A stretch of 64,000 nt of DNA. It comes from JBHGYD01 sp041920415. GTDB taxonomy: Bacteria; Bacillota; Bacilli; Bacillales; Anoxybacillaceae. Every line of letters begins with the position of its first letter. The stretch's first letter is position 1. Positions 53,363-60,076 of the stretch are shown piece after piece. Where the stretch lies: the NCBI GenBank assembly GCA_041920415.1, contig JBHGYD010000030.1, forward strand, positions 25,076 to 89,075. The letters run 5' to 3'. The notes beneath the pieces are model-generated. The model did not search any database, was not told the DNA's origin, and saw only the letters and a program-made list of their open reading frames with translations. A program made the position numbers and the translations under genes.

Positions 53363-53615
53363 TTAGTCTGCATCCTTAAAACTTTCATTTAGCCAACTGT
53401 AATATACTCCTTCAATTATCCAACTATCCTGTTTAAGTATTTTCCTAAGTTTCTCTTCTCTTTTTTAGGCGAATTCTTAATACCATACTCCTTTGCATTA
53501 TTATCCCAAAAGATATCATCAAGGTCGTACCGAGTAATATTTAAGTGCTTAGATATTCTCTCTCCATAAACGATTTCCCACTACCAGGACCGCCAATTAT
53601 ATGGATTTTTGTCAT
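53363..53615 (-). pseudogene. Decayed P-loop kinase (FlaR / topology-modulation-like)
   Basis: Starts MTKIHIIGGPGSGKSFM with an intact Walker A, then shifts frame to RISKHLNITRYDLDDIFWDN NAKEYGIKNSP, and again to EEKLRKILKQDSWIIEGVYY SWLNESFKDAD stop. This is the pattern of the AAA adenylate-kinase-like proteins annotated as FlaR or DNA topology modulation proteins. At least two frameshifts and a missing C-terminal half show it is dead. Confidence 0.7.
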
Positions 53616-53654
53616 TTTACAATCAACCAAACTTAATTTTTAAAAAACCCACCA

Positions 53655-53771
53655 TTAAATAGTTCTATCCCAATACTGAAAAGATGATGACAGAGTTTTC
53701 GGCGGTAAGTTTTTATTTTGACAATACAACAAAAAATCCTGTAAATAAAAATCTAATTCGCTTAATTTCAT
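53655..53771 (-). pseudogene. N-terminal stub of a tyrosine recombinase (integrase)
   Basis: 38 codons: MKLSELDFYLQDFLLYCQNK then NLPPKTLSSS, matching the SAM-like core-binding start of XerC/D-type integrases (D-F-L-x-Y-C-x-x-K-x-L-S-x-K-T-L-x-S-Y), after which the frame is lost and stops. A good ribosome site (GGGAGG, 7 bases) remains. It lies 160 bases from the second spo0A fragment, where an integrase next to its attachment site would be expected. Confidence 0.7.
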
Positions 53772-53798
53772 GATTTAACCTCCCATCTCAATAAAAAG

Positions 53799-53833
53799 AA
53801 ACACCCAATAAATCCAATGATTTATTGGGTGAG
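53799..53833. terminator. Hairpin between the integrase stub and the spo0A fragment
   Basis: CACCCAATAAATC and GATTTATTGGGTG form a 13-bp perfect stem with a 4-base loop. Lacks a strong T tail on either side; it could also be part of the attachment region. Confidence 0.6.
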
Positions 53834-53929
53834 ATGGAAAAAGTTTATTGGTTTCAAATCCGATTTATTGGCTTTTATAACTCGATATAAAATAATTCCT
53901 ATACATTTAAACCATTGATTTTAGCGCTT

Positions 53930-54039
53930 TCAAGAAGCTTTATGCTCCAGTCTCAATTTATCCGCTACCATTGCGATGAATTCGCTATTTGTAGGTTTTG
54001 CTTTGGACATGCTTACAGTGTTAAATGGCGCTATATCAA
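53930..54039 (-). pseudogene. spo0A 3'-end fragment, copy 2 (candidate attachment site)
   Basis: The frame reads TVSMSKAKPTNSEFIAMVAD then KLRLEHKAS stop, closer to the canonical Spo0A C-terminus than copy 1. The bases just upstream (GATATAGCGCCATTTAAC) are almost the same as in copy 1 and are not Spo0A-like, so both copies appear to be the same kind of element-chromosome junction. Differences from copy 1 are mostly at third codon positions. Confidence 0.85.
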
Positions 54040-54212
54040 GGGTTGTAAAATTTTCAGATAATTAAATATCAACTATATTTATAGGTATCACTTTCAGATA
54101 TTTATTGACCAGTAGTATCATTAAAATTATCCTATCATTTTAAGTCGTTTTAGACAAGCTACATTTTAAATTTTATAAAACCGCACTCCTTCGAGTGCAG
54201 TTCACACTATTT

Positions 54213-54425
54213 CTATTCTAAAGCCTCTTCCCATTCTATATGAAAATTATTTACGTCTAATTTATGCACTTTCCCATTAACAGTTTCAATCTCAATATTG
54301 CTAACGTTAGTATTTAATTCATTGATAAGTCGGCGAATTTTTTGTAATGCCTCTTCTTCATTTGTTGCTAATACTTCTGTTGACACATCTAAAATAATTC
54401 TTCCAAACGTAAAAAATTCGTTCAT
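54213..54425 (-). CDS. Small unknown protein of the element
   Basis: 70 residues (MNEFFTFGRIILDVSTEVLA and on), acidic, predicted alpha/beta, no recognised family. The pattern EVLATNEEEALQKIRRLI resembles small secretory or phage-accessory proteins, but nothing diagnostic is present. GAGAGG lies 5 bases before the ATG. Confidence 0.55.
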   Translation of the reverse strand: MNEFFTFGRIILDVSTEVLATNEEEALQKIRRLINELNTNVSNIEIETVNGKVHKLDVNNFHIEWEEALE

Positions 54426-54479
54426 ATTTTCCTCTCCCCCTATTTATTATTTTTATTTTGTAAATTTCGACAAATTCCC

Positions 54480-54587
54480 TTAAAATCCTTTCTTTTTCTG
54501 CTGTTGCTGAACAAATGAAATTCCTGCGAGCAAGTAATATCGTTGTTGTTTAGAAAGACTAAGCCACTCACTTGTCTTGATAATCAT
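54480..54587 (-). CDS. 35-residue small ORF divergent from the XRE regulator
   Basis: MIIKTSEWLSLSKQQRYYLL AGISFVQQQQKKKGF, with an AAGGTGGTG ribosome site 4-5 bases upstream. No family recognised. It is transcribed away from the XRE regulator at 54719 and may be under its control. Confidence 0.45.
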   Translation of the reverse strand: MIIKTSEWLSLSKQQRYYLLAGISFVQQQQKKKGF

Positions 54588-54718
54588 TGTTTCACCACCT
54601 TTTATTTTTATTAACTCAAAAAGTTATTAACTATTTAAGTTAATATTAACACTTATAGTTATTATCGTCAACAGTTAATAATAATGTTATAATAAAAAAT
54701 AATACGAGGTGGTTAAAG

Positions 54719-54952
54719 ATGATTAGGATTAAGTTAAAACAATTACTTGAAGAAAAAGATAAAACTATGTATTGGCTGTCTAAGCAAACCGGTATTAGAC
54801 CTAATACCATTTCACAATGGGTAAATAATGAAGAGTTAAGCGAAGATAAAAAAGTAAAATCCATTAGTCTTGAGGCTTTAGATAAGATTTGCACGGCTTT
54901 AGATTGTAGAGTAGAGGATATTATTGAACATGTAAAAGACCACTCAAAATAA
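54719..54952 (+). CDS. XRE-family transcriptional regulator
   Basis: 77 residues made of one Cro/CI-type helix-turn-helix: LKQLLEEKDKTMYWLSKQTG IRPNTISQWVNNEE, then LEALDKICTALDCRVEDIIE. Matches the short HTH_26-like regulators of phages and ICEs. GAGGTGG precedes the ATG. Divergent small genes upstream suggest that it controls an intergenic operator between 54590 and 54718. A terminator overlaps its stop. Confidence 0.85.
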   Translation: MIRIKLKQLLEEKDKTMYWLSKQTGIRPNTISQWVNNEELSEDKKVKSISLEALDKICTALDCRVEDIIEHVKDHSK

Positions 54953-54966
54953 TGAGTGGTCTTAAT
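54936..54966 (+). terminator. Terminator of the XRE gene
   Basis: AAGACCACTC and GAGTGGTCTT pair around AAAATAAT, followed by AATTATT. Confidence 0.75.
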
Positions 54967-55132
54967 TATTTAACTATGGTTAAAGAATGTTGTTGATTTT
55001 CTTGTTCAATTAACGGAGCAGTATAATTCAATAACAAATAATCAGCATTCGCGGAAAATTATAGGAGTCCAATCAAACTGATAAAAAGTTGTATATTATA
55101 ACACGAAGTTAAATAAGCGGAGGTGTAATTAA

Positions 55133-55267
55133 ATGAGTGGCTTTGCATTAGTCGTCGTTTTGTTCATCTTATTAATCATTGTTGGTTGTGGTTGTATGAG
55201 CAGGGGCTTTGGTGGTTACGGGGGAGGATATGGCTTCGGCGGTGGTTATGGACCAGGATTTTACTAA
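55133..55267 (+). CDS. YjcZ-family sporulation protein
   Basis: 44 residues: one hydrophobic helix (FALVVVLFILLIIVGCGC) followed by a Gly/Tyr-rich tail (GGYGGGYGFGGGYGPGFY). This is the YjcZ/YtzN-type small spore-associated membrane protein format. GGAGGTG precedes the ATG by 9 bases. Unusual cargo inside an integrative element; the Cys pair at the helix end is atypical. Confidence 0.8.
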   Translation: MSGFALVVVLFILLIIVGCGCMSRGFGGYGGGYGFGGGYGPGFY

Positions 55268-55331
55268 TCCCCCTTCTGAGTATTTGAGAATTGCTAAAAT
55301 GCTTAGTTCCCATTTGGTTAAACAAGACGCA

Positions 55332-55362
55332 CAAAAAGACCGATTTATTTCGGTCTTTTTCT
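55332..55362 (+). terminator. Terminator after the YjcZ gene
   Basis: AAAGACCGA and TCGGTCTTT pair around TTTATT, with a TTTTTC tail. Confidence 0.8.
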
Positions 55363-55425
55363 GTGGTCTAAAAATCAACATTGAAATTTAACAGAGCCAA
55401 AAAAGGAACGGCAACTTACCGCCCC

Positions 55426-56085
55426 TTATGAGCGTAATTTTAGTCCATTCACTTGGATTTGATCAGTTTGATGTTGCTGTTGTTGAATCTGTTTCATGAA
55501 CTCATCTATGCTCTCCACTTGAGCAATCCTAAACGGATACTCCTCAACATCTACCTTCTTATTTACCTTCCCGATAATTAGCACATGAGGAAAAATCGGC
55601 TTATTCGGATTAGCAAATCGACTTTCCTTCCATTCTCCCGACTGATACCATTCAAGATATTTGTTGAGCTTCTGTTCTATTTGTTTAGCTGTATAAAGCG
55701 AATTTTGTGCTTCAATGAACCATCTGCTACCTTTCCACCTTGCAAAAATATCTGGAATAAAATCATCTATACTTGGCTCAATTTCATATTGATTAACTAC
55801 ATCGTATTTCATCATATCGATATAAATTTGAGCAATTAGCAAGTAATGATCTACTTTCTGGGAATTTTTCTTGACTGTTGAAGGATTCGGAAAGTAAATG
55901 TACTGGTGAAATGATTTATCGGTATTGGCGATAATATATCCATCTCGTCTAAGTCTCTTGAGGACAAAATTTGCATTGGTATGAGGCTTTTTACAATGAC
56001 TAAAGAAAAGAGTTGCTATTTGATCACGAGTGAGACATTTAAACTTTTCTAACGCTGCAATAATCTCCATGTCACGCTTCCTCAT
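55426..56085 (-). CDS. Replication-relaxation family protein
   Basis: 219 residues. An N-terminal winged-helix (MRKRDMEIIAALEKFKCLTR DQIATLFFSH) is followed by the conserved HYLLIAQIYIDM and FIPDIFARWKGSRWFIEAQN segments, as in Replic_Relax (PF13814) proteins of Gram-positive plasmids and ICEs. A nuclease-like role at the origin has been proposed for the family. ATG at 56085 is preferred (GGAG 9 bases upstream); it overlaps the ATPase gene by 14 bases, so the two are coupled. Confidence 0.8.
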   Translation of the reverse strand: MRKRDMEIIAALEKFKCLTRDQIATLFFSHCKKPHTNANFVLKRLRRDGYIIANTDKSFHQYIYFPNPSTVKKNSQKVDHYLLIAQIYIDMMKYDVVNQYEIEPSIDDFIPDIFARWKGSRWFIEAQNSLYTAKQIEQKLNKYLEWYQSGEWKESRFANPNKPIFPHVLIIGKVNKKVDVEEYPFRIAQVESIDEFMKQIQQQQHQTDQIQVNGLKLRS

Positions 56086-57265
56086 CGTCATCAACTCCAA
56101 ACCATTGAATTTGCTTTGGTTGCAAGAAATGAGGTGTAGTATCAATGATTTCATTTGTGTTATTGTTTTGCTCGTCTTTAACCTCTTTCACCTCTTTAGA
56201 AATCATGAATGGCTCTAATATCTTTTTAGCCTTCTCAATATCAAGAAATGGCGACTGAATCTCCTCTTGCTTTTTAATTCTTAAAATAAATCTTCCCGGT
56301 TGTTCTAATTTATCCGCTCCAATTGTATTAATGACTCTTGCATTTGTCGCATCAGCAACTTGGAAGCCCATTCGTACAGTTAAATTTGCGCGAATCGTTG
56401 TATCAAGAACATCGGCAGTCGGTCTTTGCATTGATAAAATAGCGAATACACCAAGAGTACGACCTATCGCCACGATTTCAATGAGAATGTCCATAATTTT
56501 TTGGTCATTTCGTAACATTACAAATTCGTCAATACAAACGATAATATAAGGCTTTTTATGCTCTTCTGGTAAATCATCAATATGAGCCACACCAAATGTA
56601 TCAGTTAAATCGCTTCGTTCATCTAATTCCTGTTTAATATGCTGTAACATTTTCCGTATATCCTTTGGACTACTCAAAACACATTTCACATGCTCAATTT
56701 GCTTAAATATATGAAATTCACTCTTTTTACAATCGGCTAAATATAGTTCTAATTCATTCGGTTTCTTGTATTGAATTAGGGTAGTAAGAATAGATCGCAA
56801 TTGAGTTGATTTCCCCGAACCTGTTTCACCAGCTATCAATATATGAGGATTCTTCGTTAAATCAAACGTTCTCCATTGACCATTTTTATCTTTGCCACAG
56901 ATAATAGGCAACTTCATGCCTTTAATGACTGGATAAAAAGAATCGTAGTTATATAGAACTTTATTATCAAACGCATTGTGATAAATAGTTAAGGTAAATT
57001 TCTTAATGTCTCCATCAATCTCAATCTGCTTACCGAACACTTGTTGAAAGACATATTCTTTCTTGTAAATGTCCTTTGGATTCATACCATTTCTTAAGGT
57101 AAAGGAAAACACCGTCTTATTATTTTTAAATTGCACCGCATGGATTTTTGGATAGATGTAAATTGTCTTATCTCCACTCTTATATATTTGAAAAATCTCA
57201 GCACTCCTGAAACATTTCAGTAGTACCGATTTCATTTGTTGTTTTCTGAGCCATTCTCTAAGCAT
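56072..57265 (-). CDS. FtsK/SpoIIIE-type DNA translocase ATPase
   Basis: 397 residues. Walker A IAGETGSGKSTQ (about residue 150), Walker B YIIVCIDEFVML, and the FtsK-type SMQRPTADV and NLTVRMGFQV segments. No membrane span and no gamma domain are visible, so it resembles the coupling-protein ATPases of conjugative and plasmid elements (YdcQ/ConQ-like) more than cell-division FtsK. ATG at 57265 follows AGAGGTGAAAC. Works with the replication-relaxation protein and the membrane protein upstream. Confidence 0.85.
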   Translation of the reverse strand: MLREWLRKQQMKSVLLKCFRSAEIFQIYKSGDKTIYIYPKIHAVQFKNNKTVFSFTLRNGMNPKDIYKKEYVFQQVFGKQIEIDGDIKKFTLTIYHNAFDNKVLYNYDSFYPVIKGMKLPIICGKDKNGQWRTFDLTKNPHILIAGETGSGKSTQLRSILTTLIQYKKPNELELYLADCKKSEFHIFKQIEHVKCVLSSPKDIRKMLQHIKQELDERSDLTDTFGVAHIDDLPEEHKKPYIIVCIDEFVMLRNDQKIMDILIEIVAIGRTLGVFAILSMQRPTADVLDTTIRANLTVRMGFQVADATNARVINTIGADKLEQPGRFILRIKKQEEIQSPFLDIEKAKKILEPFMISKEVKEVKDEQNNNTNEIIDTTPHFLQPKQIQWFGVDDDEEA

Positions 57266-57276
57266 TGTTTCACCTC

Positions 57277-57618
57277 TTAAAAGATTGTAAATAGCTTGTA
57301 AGTGAAATAAATGAATATACAAACCGGTAAAAATAGGTTGATTGTAGTGCTGATTAATTCAGCAATCAATGTGTTACCATTCCTAACAAAATGACGTTCA
57401 AGCATCGTTACACCAATCAACACAATTCCAACCCCACCAACTAACAAAAGTGCAACATCGGCTGGAGAGCCATTAGGTACAAATGTTTTGGCTGAAATAT
57501 CAATTCCCATAAAACCAAAAAATGGTGTACTATATTGATTAGGAGACAATTTCGTTTTGTGATACCCTGCCAAGAACTCACGGACGGAATATGTCTCCGT
57601 TTTCTTTTGTTTAAACAA
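57277..57618 (-). CDS. Membrane protein of the element backbone
   Basis: 113 residues with two transmembrane helices (VALLLVGGVGIVLIGVTML and LFLPVCIFIYFTYKLF) after a polar N-terminus of about 45 residues. No family recognised. TTG start has GGAAGGTG 6 bases upstream. Eleven bases before the FtsK-type gene, so it may anchor the ATPase to the membrane. Confidence 0.6.
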   Translation of the reverse strand: MFKQKKTETYSVREFLAGYHKTKLSPNQYSTPFFGFMGIDISAKTFVPNGSPADVALLLVGGVGIVLIGVTMLERHFVRNGNTLIAELISTTINLFLPVCIFIYFTYKLFTIF

Positions 57619-57726
57619 AAAGTTCACCTTCCTATTTAGAGAAAGTTTCGTACCAACTATCGTTGCCCCTCACTTTCTCTTAATGATTTAATAAAATCCC
57701 TTTATATCAACGATTCGGACACAAAA

Positions 57727-57796
57727 ACTTTAGTAAGGTATACTTTAGTTGTAACTAATGTTTCTACTAAAGCTAAAAAGCAGAAATTACTTTAGT
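57727..57796. repeat. Iterated CTTTAGT motifs, candidate centromere or operator
   Basis: ACTTTAGT occurs at 57727-57734, 57742-57749 and 57789-57796, and in inverse orientation (ACTAAAG) at 57766-57772. Four copies in 70 bases just downstream of parR look like binding sites for the partition adaptor. Confidence 0.5.
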
Positions 57797-57807
57797 CGCT
57801 ACTAGAG

Positions 57808-58029
57808 TTAGATAAATCCCTTTGCGATGTCCTCATTTATCGTTATTTCGTGTTGAACAGGCATACTTGAAACGTTTTGATGCAATACACCTTCCATGTC
57901 TCTTTGAATAAGCCTTTTCACATACGCTGAAAAATTTGGGAAAGAAGAAGCATATTCAAACATTTTCTTTTGAAACGGATCAACCAAATTAAACGCAACA
58001 CCTTTTGTTTTAATAATTTTTTTACTCAT
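57808..58029 (-). CDS. parR: ParR-like partition adaptor
   Basis: 73 residues: MSKKIIKTKGVAFNLVDPFQ then KKMFEYASSFPNFSAYVKRL IQRDMEG, the form of a small ribbon-helix-helix DNA-binding protein with the N-terminal strand followed by two helices. It follows parM with an 8-base overlap, the usual order for actin-type segregation. It would bind a centromere and cap ParM filaments. Sequence similarity to known ParR proteins is weak; the call rests mainly on position. Confidence 0.65.
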   Translation of the reverse strand: MSKKIIKTKGVAFNLVDPFQKKMFEYASSFPNFSAYVKRLIQRDMEGVLHQNVSSMPVQHEITINEDIAKGFI

Positions 58030-58849
58030 AGAGCATCGTTCCAATGCGATAGAATCCAATGGCATTTGCAAAAGTCGGTTCATGATATTGATTTTGAAAT
58101 ACAGGTCTTAATAAATCACAATTAGAGAAATATTGCTTCAAATACGGATATAAAGGTATTGCTCCCCCACCACACAAACGAACATAATCATGTTCATTCC
58201 ATCGGTTAAGAGCCACATTTGCTATTTTCCTTGCAATCGCTTCTAAATCATTTGTCCGTACTGTTGCCAACCCAAAACGCTCAGTGAATGAATCTCTATC
58301 GACATATCGCATATTTGTAACTGTTGCAAAATTCACTGTACCACTACCGATATCAATAATTCTTGTTAACTCTCTTTTTGGATCAGATAAAGAAGCAGAA
58401 CTCCCTTCTGCTGCCACTTCAACATTACGAATGACAATTTTCTTTTCAAGAAACCCATTTCCATAATCAACTTTTAAATAATGAGTACCTTTAAGCATAT
58501 CTTTAATTTTGATTTTTTCAGATTCAGAATGCGTTGAAATCGGTTGACCGACTACAATATCATTGACTGTTTCATTTGAGTATCGATGAATCGCAAGTAA
58601 AATACGGAGTTTCGCTTCCTCATGAGCCTTAGAGTCTCCTTTTCTAGCTCCTCCAAATTCGCATTCATATTGTGCTATCGTGCCAGCAAACCATTTACGC
58701 CCTTCATACTCGAAAATCATATCATCTTCTCCAAAACGTTGAATTAATCTGCGTTCCCTGTACTCTCCCATCGAAGATTCAAAAAGAAATACTCCCTTTT
58801 CAGTCACCACCTTCGTTTTTTCGTTTCCAGCGTCAATTCCAAGAATCAA
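58022..58849 (-). CDS. parM: ParM/StbA-type actin-like segregation ATPase
   Basis: 275 residues of the actin/Hsp70 fold. Phosphate-1 GIDAGNEKTKVV at the N-terminus, phosphate-2 RIIDIGSGTVNFATV near residue 170, and adenosine motif RLCGGGAIPLYP near 230. It polymerises with ATP to push replicated plasmid or element copies apart. AGGAGGG precedes the ATG and overlaps one of two TCTAGTTTCAAACT repeats. Somewhat short for the family but with all nucleotide motifs. Confidence 0.88.
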   Translation of the reverse strand: MILGIDAGNEKTKVVTEKGVFLFESSMGEYRERRLIQRFGEDDMIFEYEGRKWFAGTIAQYECEFGGARKGDSKAHEEAKLRILLAIHRYSNETVNDIVVGQPISTHSESEKIKIKDMLKGTHYLKVDYGNGFLEKKIVIRNVEVAAEGSSASLSDPKRELTRIIDIGSGTVNFATVTNMRYVDRDSFTERFGLATVRTNDLEAIARKIANVALNRWNEHDYVRLCGGGAIPLYPYLKQYFSNCDLLRPVFQNQYHEPTFANAIGFYRIGTMLYE

Positions 58850-58861
58850 AACAATCCCTCC

Positions 58862-58928
58862 TCTAGTTTCAAACTGGATAAAAACACCGATTTGTTTTTC
58901 TTGAAGTGTTTCTATCTAGTTTCAAACT
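58862..58928. repeat. Pair of TCTAGTTTCAAACT direct repeats upstream of parM
   Basis: Identical 14-mers at 58862-58875 and 58915-58928; each contains the near-palindrome AGTTT-C-AAACT. Their 53-bp phasing is five helical turns, so bound dimers would face the same side. They could be a ParR-bound parC/operator or the site of the neighbouring XRE regulator. Confidence 0.6.
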
Positions 58929-59046
58929 ATGAGGAATCGGTAATTAAATTGCCTGTACATATGAAAAAATTTTACTTATAACTTGTATTATTTTTACATG
59001 CAGGAAATTGGAAAATGAGAATAGAAAATTTTAATTGGTGATAAAG

Positions 59047-59268
59047 ATGAGGTATAAATTGAAAAGTAATATTGGAGAATTGATTGAAAAAAGTGGATTA
59101 AGAAATGATTACATACGCAAACATCTAGATGTGAAGCAAAAGCAACTATACAACTGGAAAAAAGGAGAAAGTTTCCCGACATTTGAGAAGGCATTTATTT
59201 TAGCGAAATTACTAAATTGTAAAGTGGATGATCTTGCAGAATTAATTGAAGAAGAGGAGGAATGCTAA
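59047..59268 (+). CDS. XRE-family regulator, divergent from parM
   Basis: 73 residues with one helix-turn-helix: LKSNIGELIEKSGLRNDYIR KHLDVKQKQLYNWKKGESFP, then FILAKLLNCKVDDLAELIEE. A phage- or plasmid-type Cro-like repressor. ATG at 59047 has GGTGAT 4 bases upstream. It likely controls the parM promoter region and its own. Confidence 0.8.
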   Translation: MRYKLKSNIGELIEKSGLRNDYIRKHLDVKQKQLYNWKKGESFPTFEKAFILAKLLNCKVDDLAELIEEEEEC

Positions 59269-59604
59269 TTGATTGTTATCAGTGGAGTACGAATTAAAGA
59301 GAAAGTAAAATCCGATGTATTCGATGAGATGGTTTTTGAAGTTAGCTACAGAGATAAAGAAATACTAAACAAGAAAGTATATGCGGAATTTCGTATCTGT
59401 GGAGGATTAGATGGGGTTACTACATGGACATATATAGTGAAGAATGTTCCGTTAAAAGATTTTGCTCTTAATATGAGCGAATATGGAGAGGTTTTCAGAA
59501 GAGTCCATGAGAAGATTTATGAGTATTTGATGCGTGTGTACGGTTATAAACCAAGCCCTATTCGCATTACTCATATTGATACTATTGTGTTTCCGGTAAA
59601 TTGA
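59269..59604 (+). CDS. Unknown protein coupled to the XRE regulator
   Basis: 111 residues, mixed alpha/beta (MIVISGVRIKEKVKSDVFDE and on, ending IRITHIDTIVFPVN). No family recognised. TTG start directly after the regulator's stop, with GAGGAGG 8 bases upstream inside the regulator's last codons. Confidence 0.6.
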   Translation: MIVISGVRIKEKVKSDVFDEMVFEVSYRDKEILNKKVYAEFRICGGLDGVTTWTYIVKNVPLKDFALNMSEYGEVFRRVHEKIYEYLMRVYGYKPSPIRITHIDTIVFPVN

Positions 59605-59708
59605 ATAAGATTATTAAGTAGATGATTTAATATGAGTAGGGATTAAATATCTATCGTTTAACAAATACAAAAGAAGATTGGTTATCAACCAACCTTTTAA
59701 TTAACATA
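59605..59708. other. Short intergenic stretch between convergent small genes
   Basis: A hairpin around AAAGAAGATTGGTT/AACCAACCTTTT is possible (59668-59698), a likely shared terminator. Confidence 0.35.
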
Positions 59709-59861
59709 TTATTCTTCTTTTTCTTTGTCTGTATGATTAGAAACTAACTTCCTTTTCTCCGCCTCAACAATCATTTCGTATAATACTTTTGTAAAATTCT
59801 CTAAAGCTGTTTGTGACGGTTTGCCGTTGATTGTTATCGTAATTTTTTTTATTTCTTCCAA
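59709..59861 (-). CDS. 50-residue small protein
   Basis: MEEIKKITITINGKPSQTAL ENFTKVLYEMIVEAEKRKLV and a charged tail. A short beta strand then a helix, the layout of small ribbon-helix-helix or adaptor proteins, but no family recognised. TTG start with a perfect AGGAGG 8 bases upstream. Confidence 0.5.
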   Translation of the reverse strand: MEEIKKITITINGKPSQTALENFTKVLYEMIVEAEKRKLVSNHTDKEKEE

Positions 59862-60076
59862 ACTGTTTTCCTCCTTAATACAATACAAGCATTGTTGCCA
59901 ATTATACCATAGATATAATATCTAATAAATTTAATTTTTATATGATAACAACACAAAAACCCTCTCTTATGAGAAGGGCTTTTTGCGTATTCCTTAGTTA
60001 TTAAACAGGGCTGGATGGGAGAAAGTGCTTTAATATGTCTATGTTCTTAACACAATACCAGTCTTGATCGATTCAT
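59862..60076. other. Non-coding region before the propeller gene
   Basis: Contains one hairpin terminator (59955-59985: AACCCTCTC/GAGAAGGGCTT with flanking T runs on both strands). Nothing else seen. Confidence 0.5.

Noticed and set aside
57727..58928. CRISPR-like reading of the short repeats around parMR
   Set aside because: Repeats are 8 to 14 bases, few and unevenly spaced, with no cas genes; they fit partition or operator sites.
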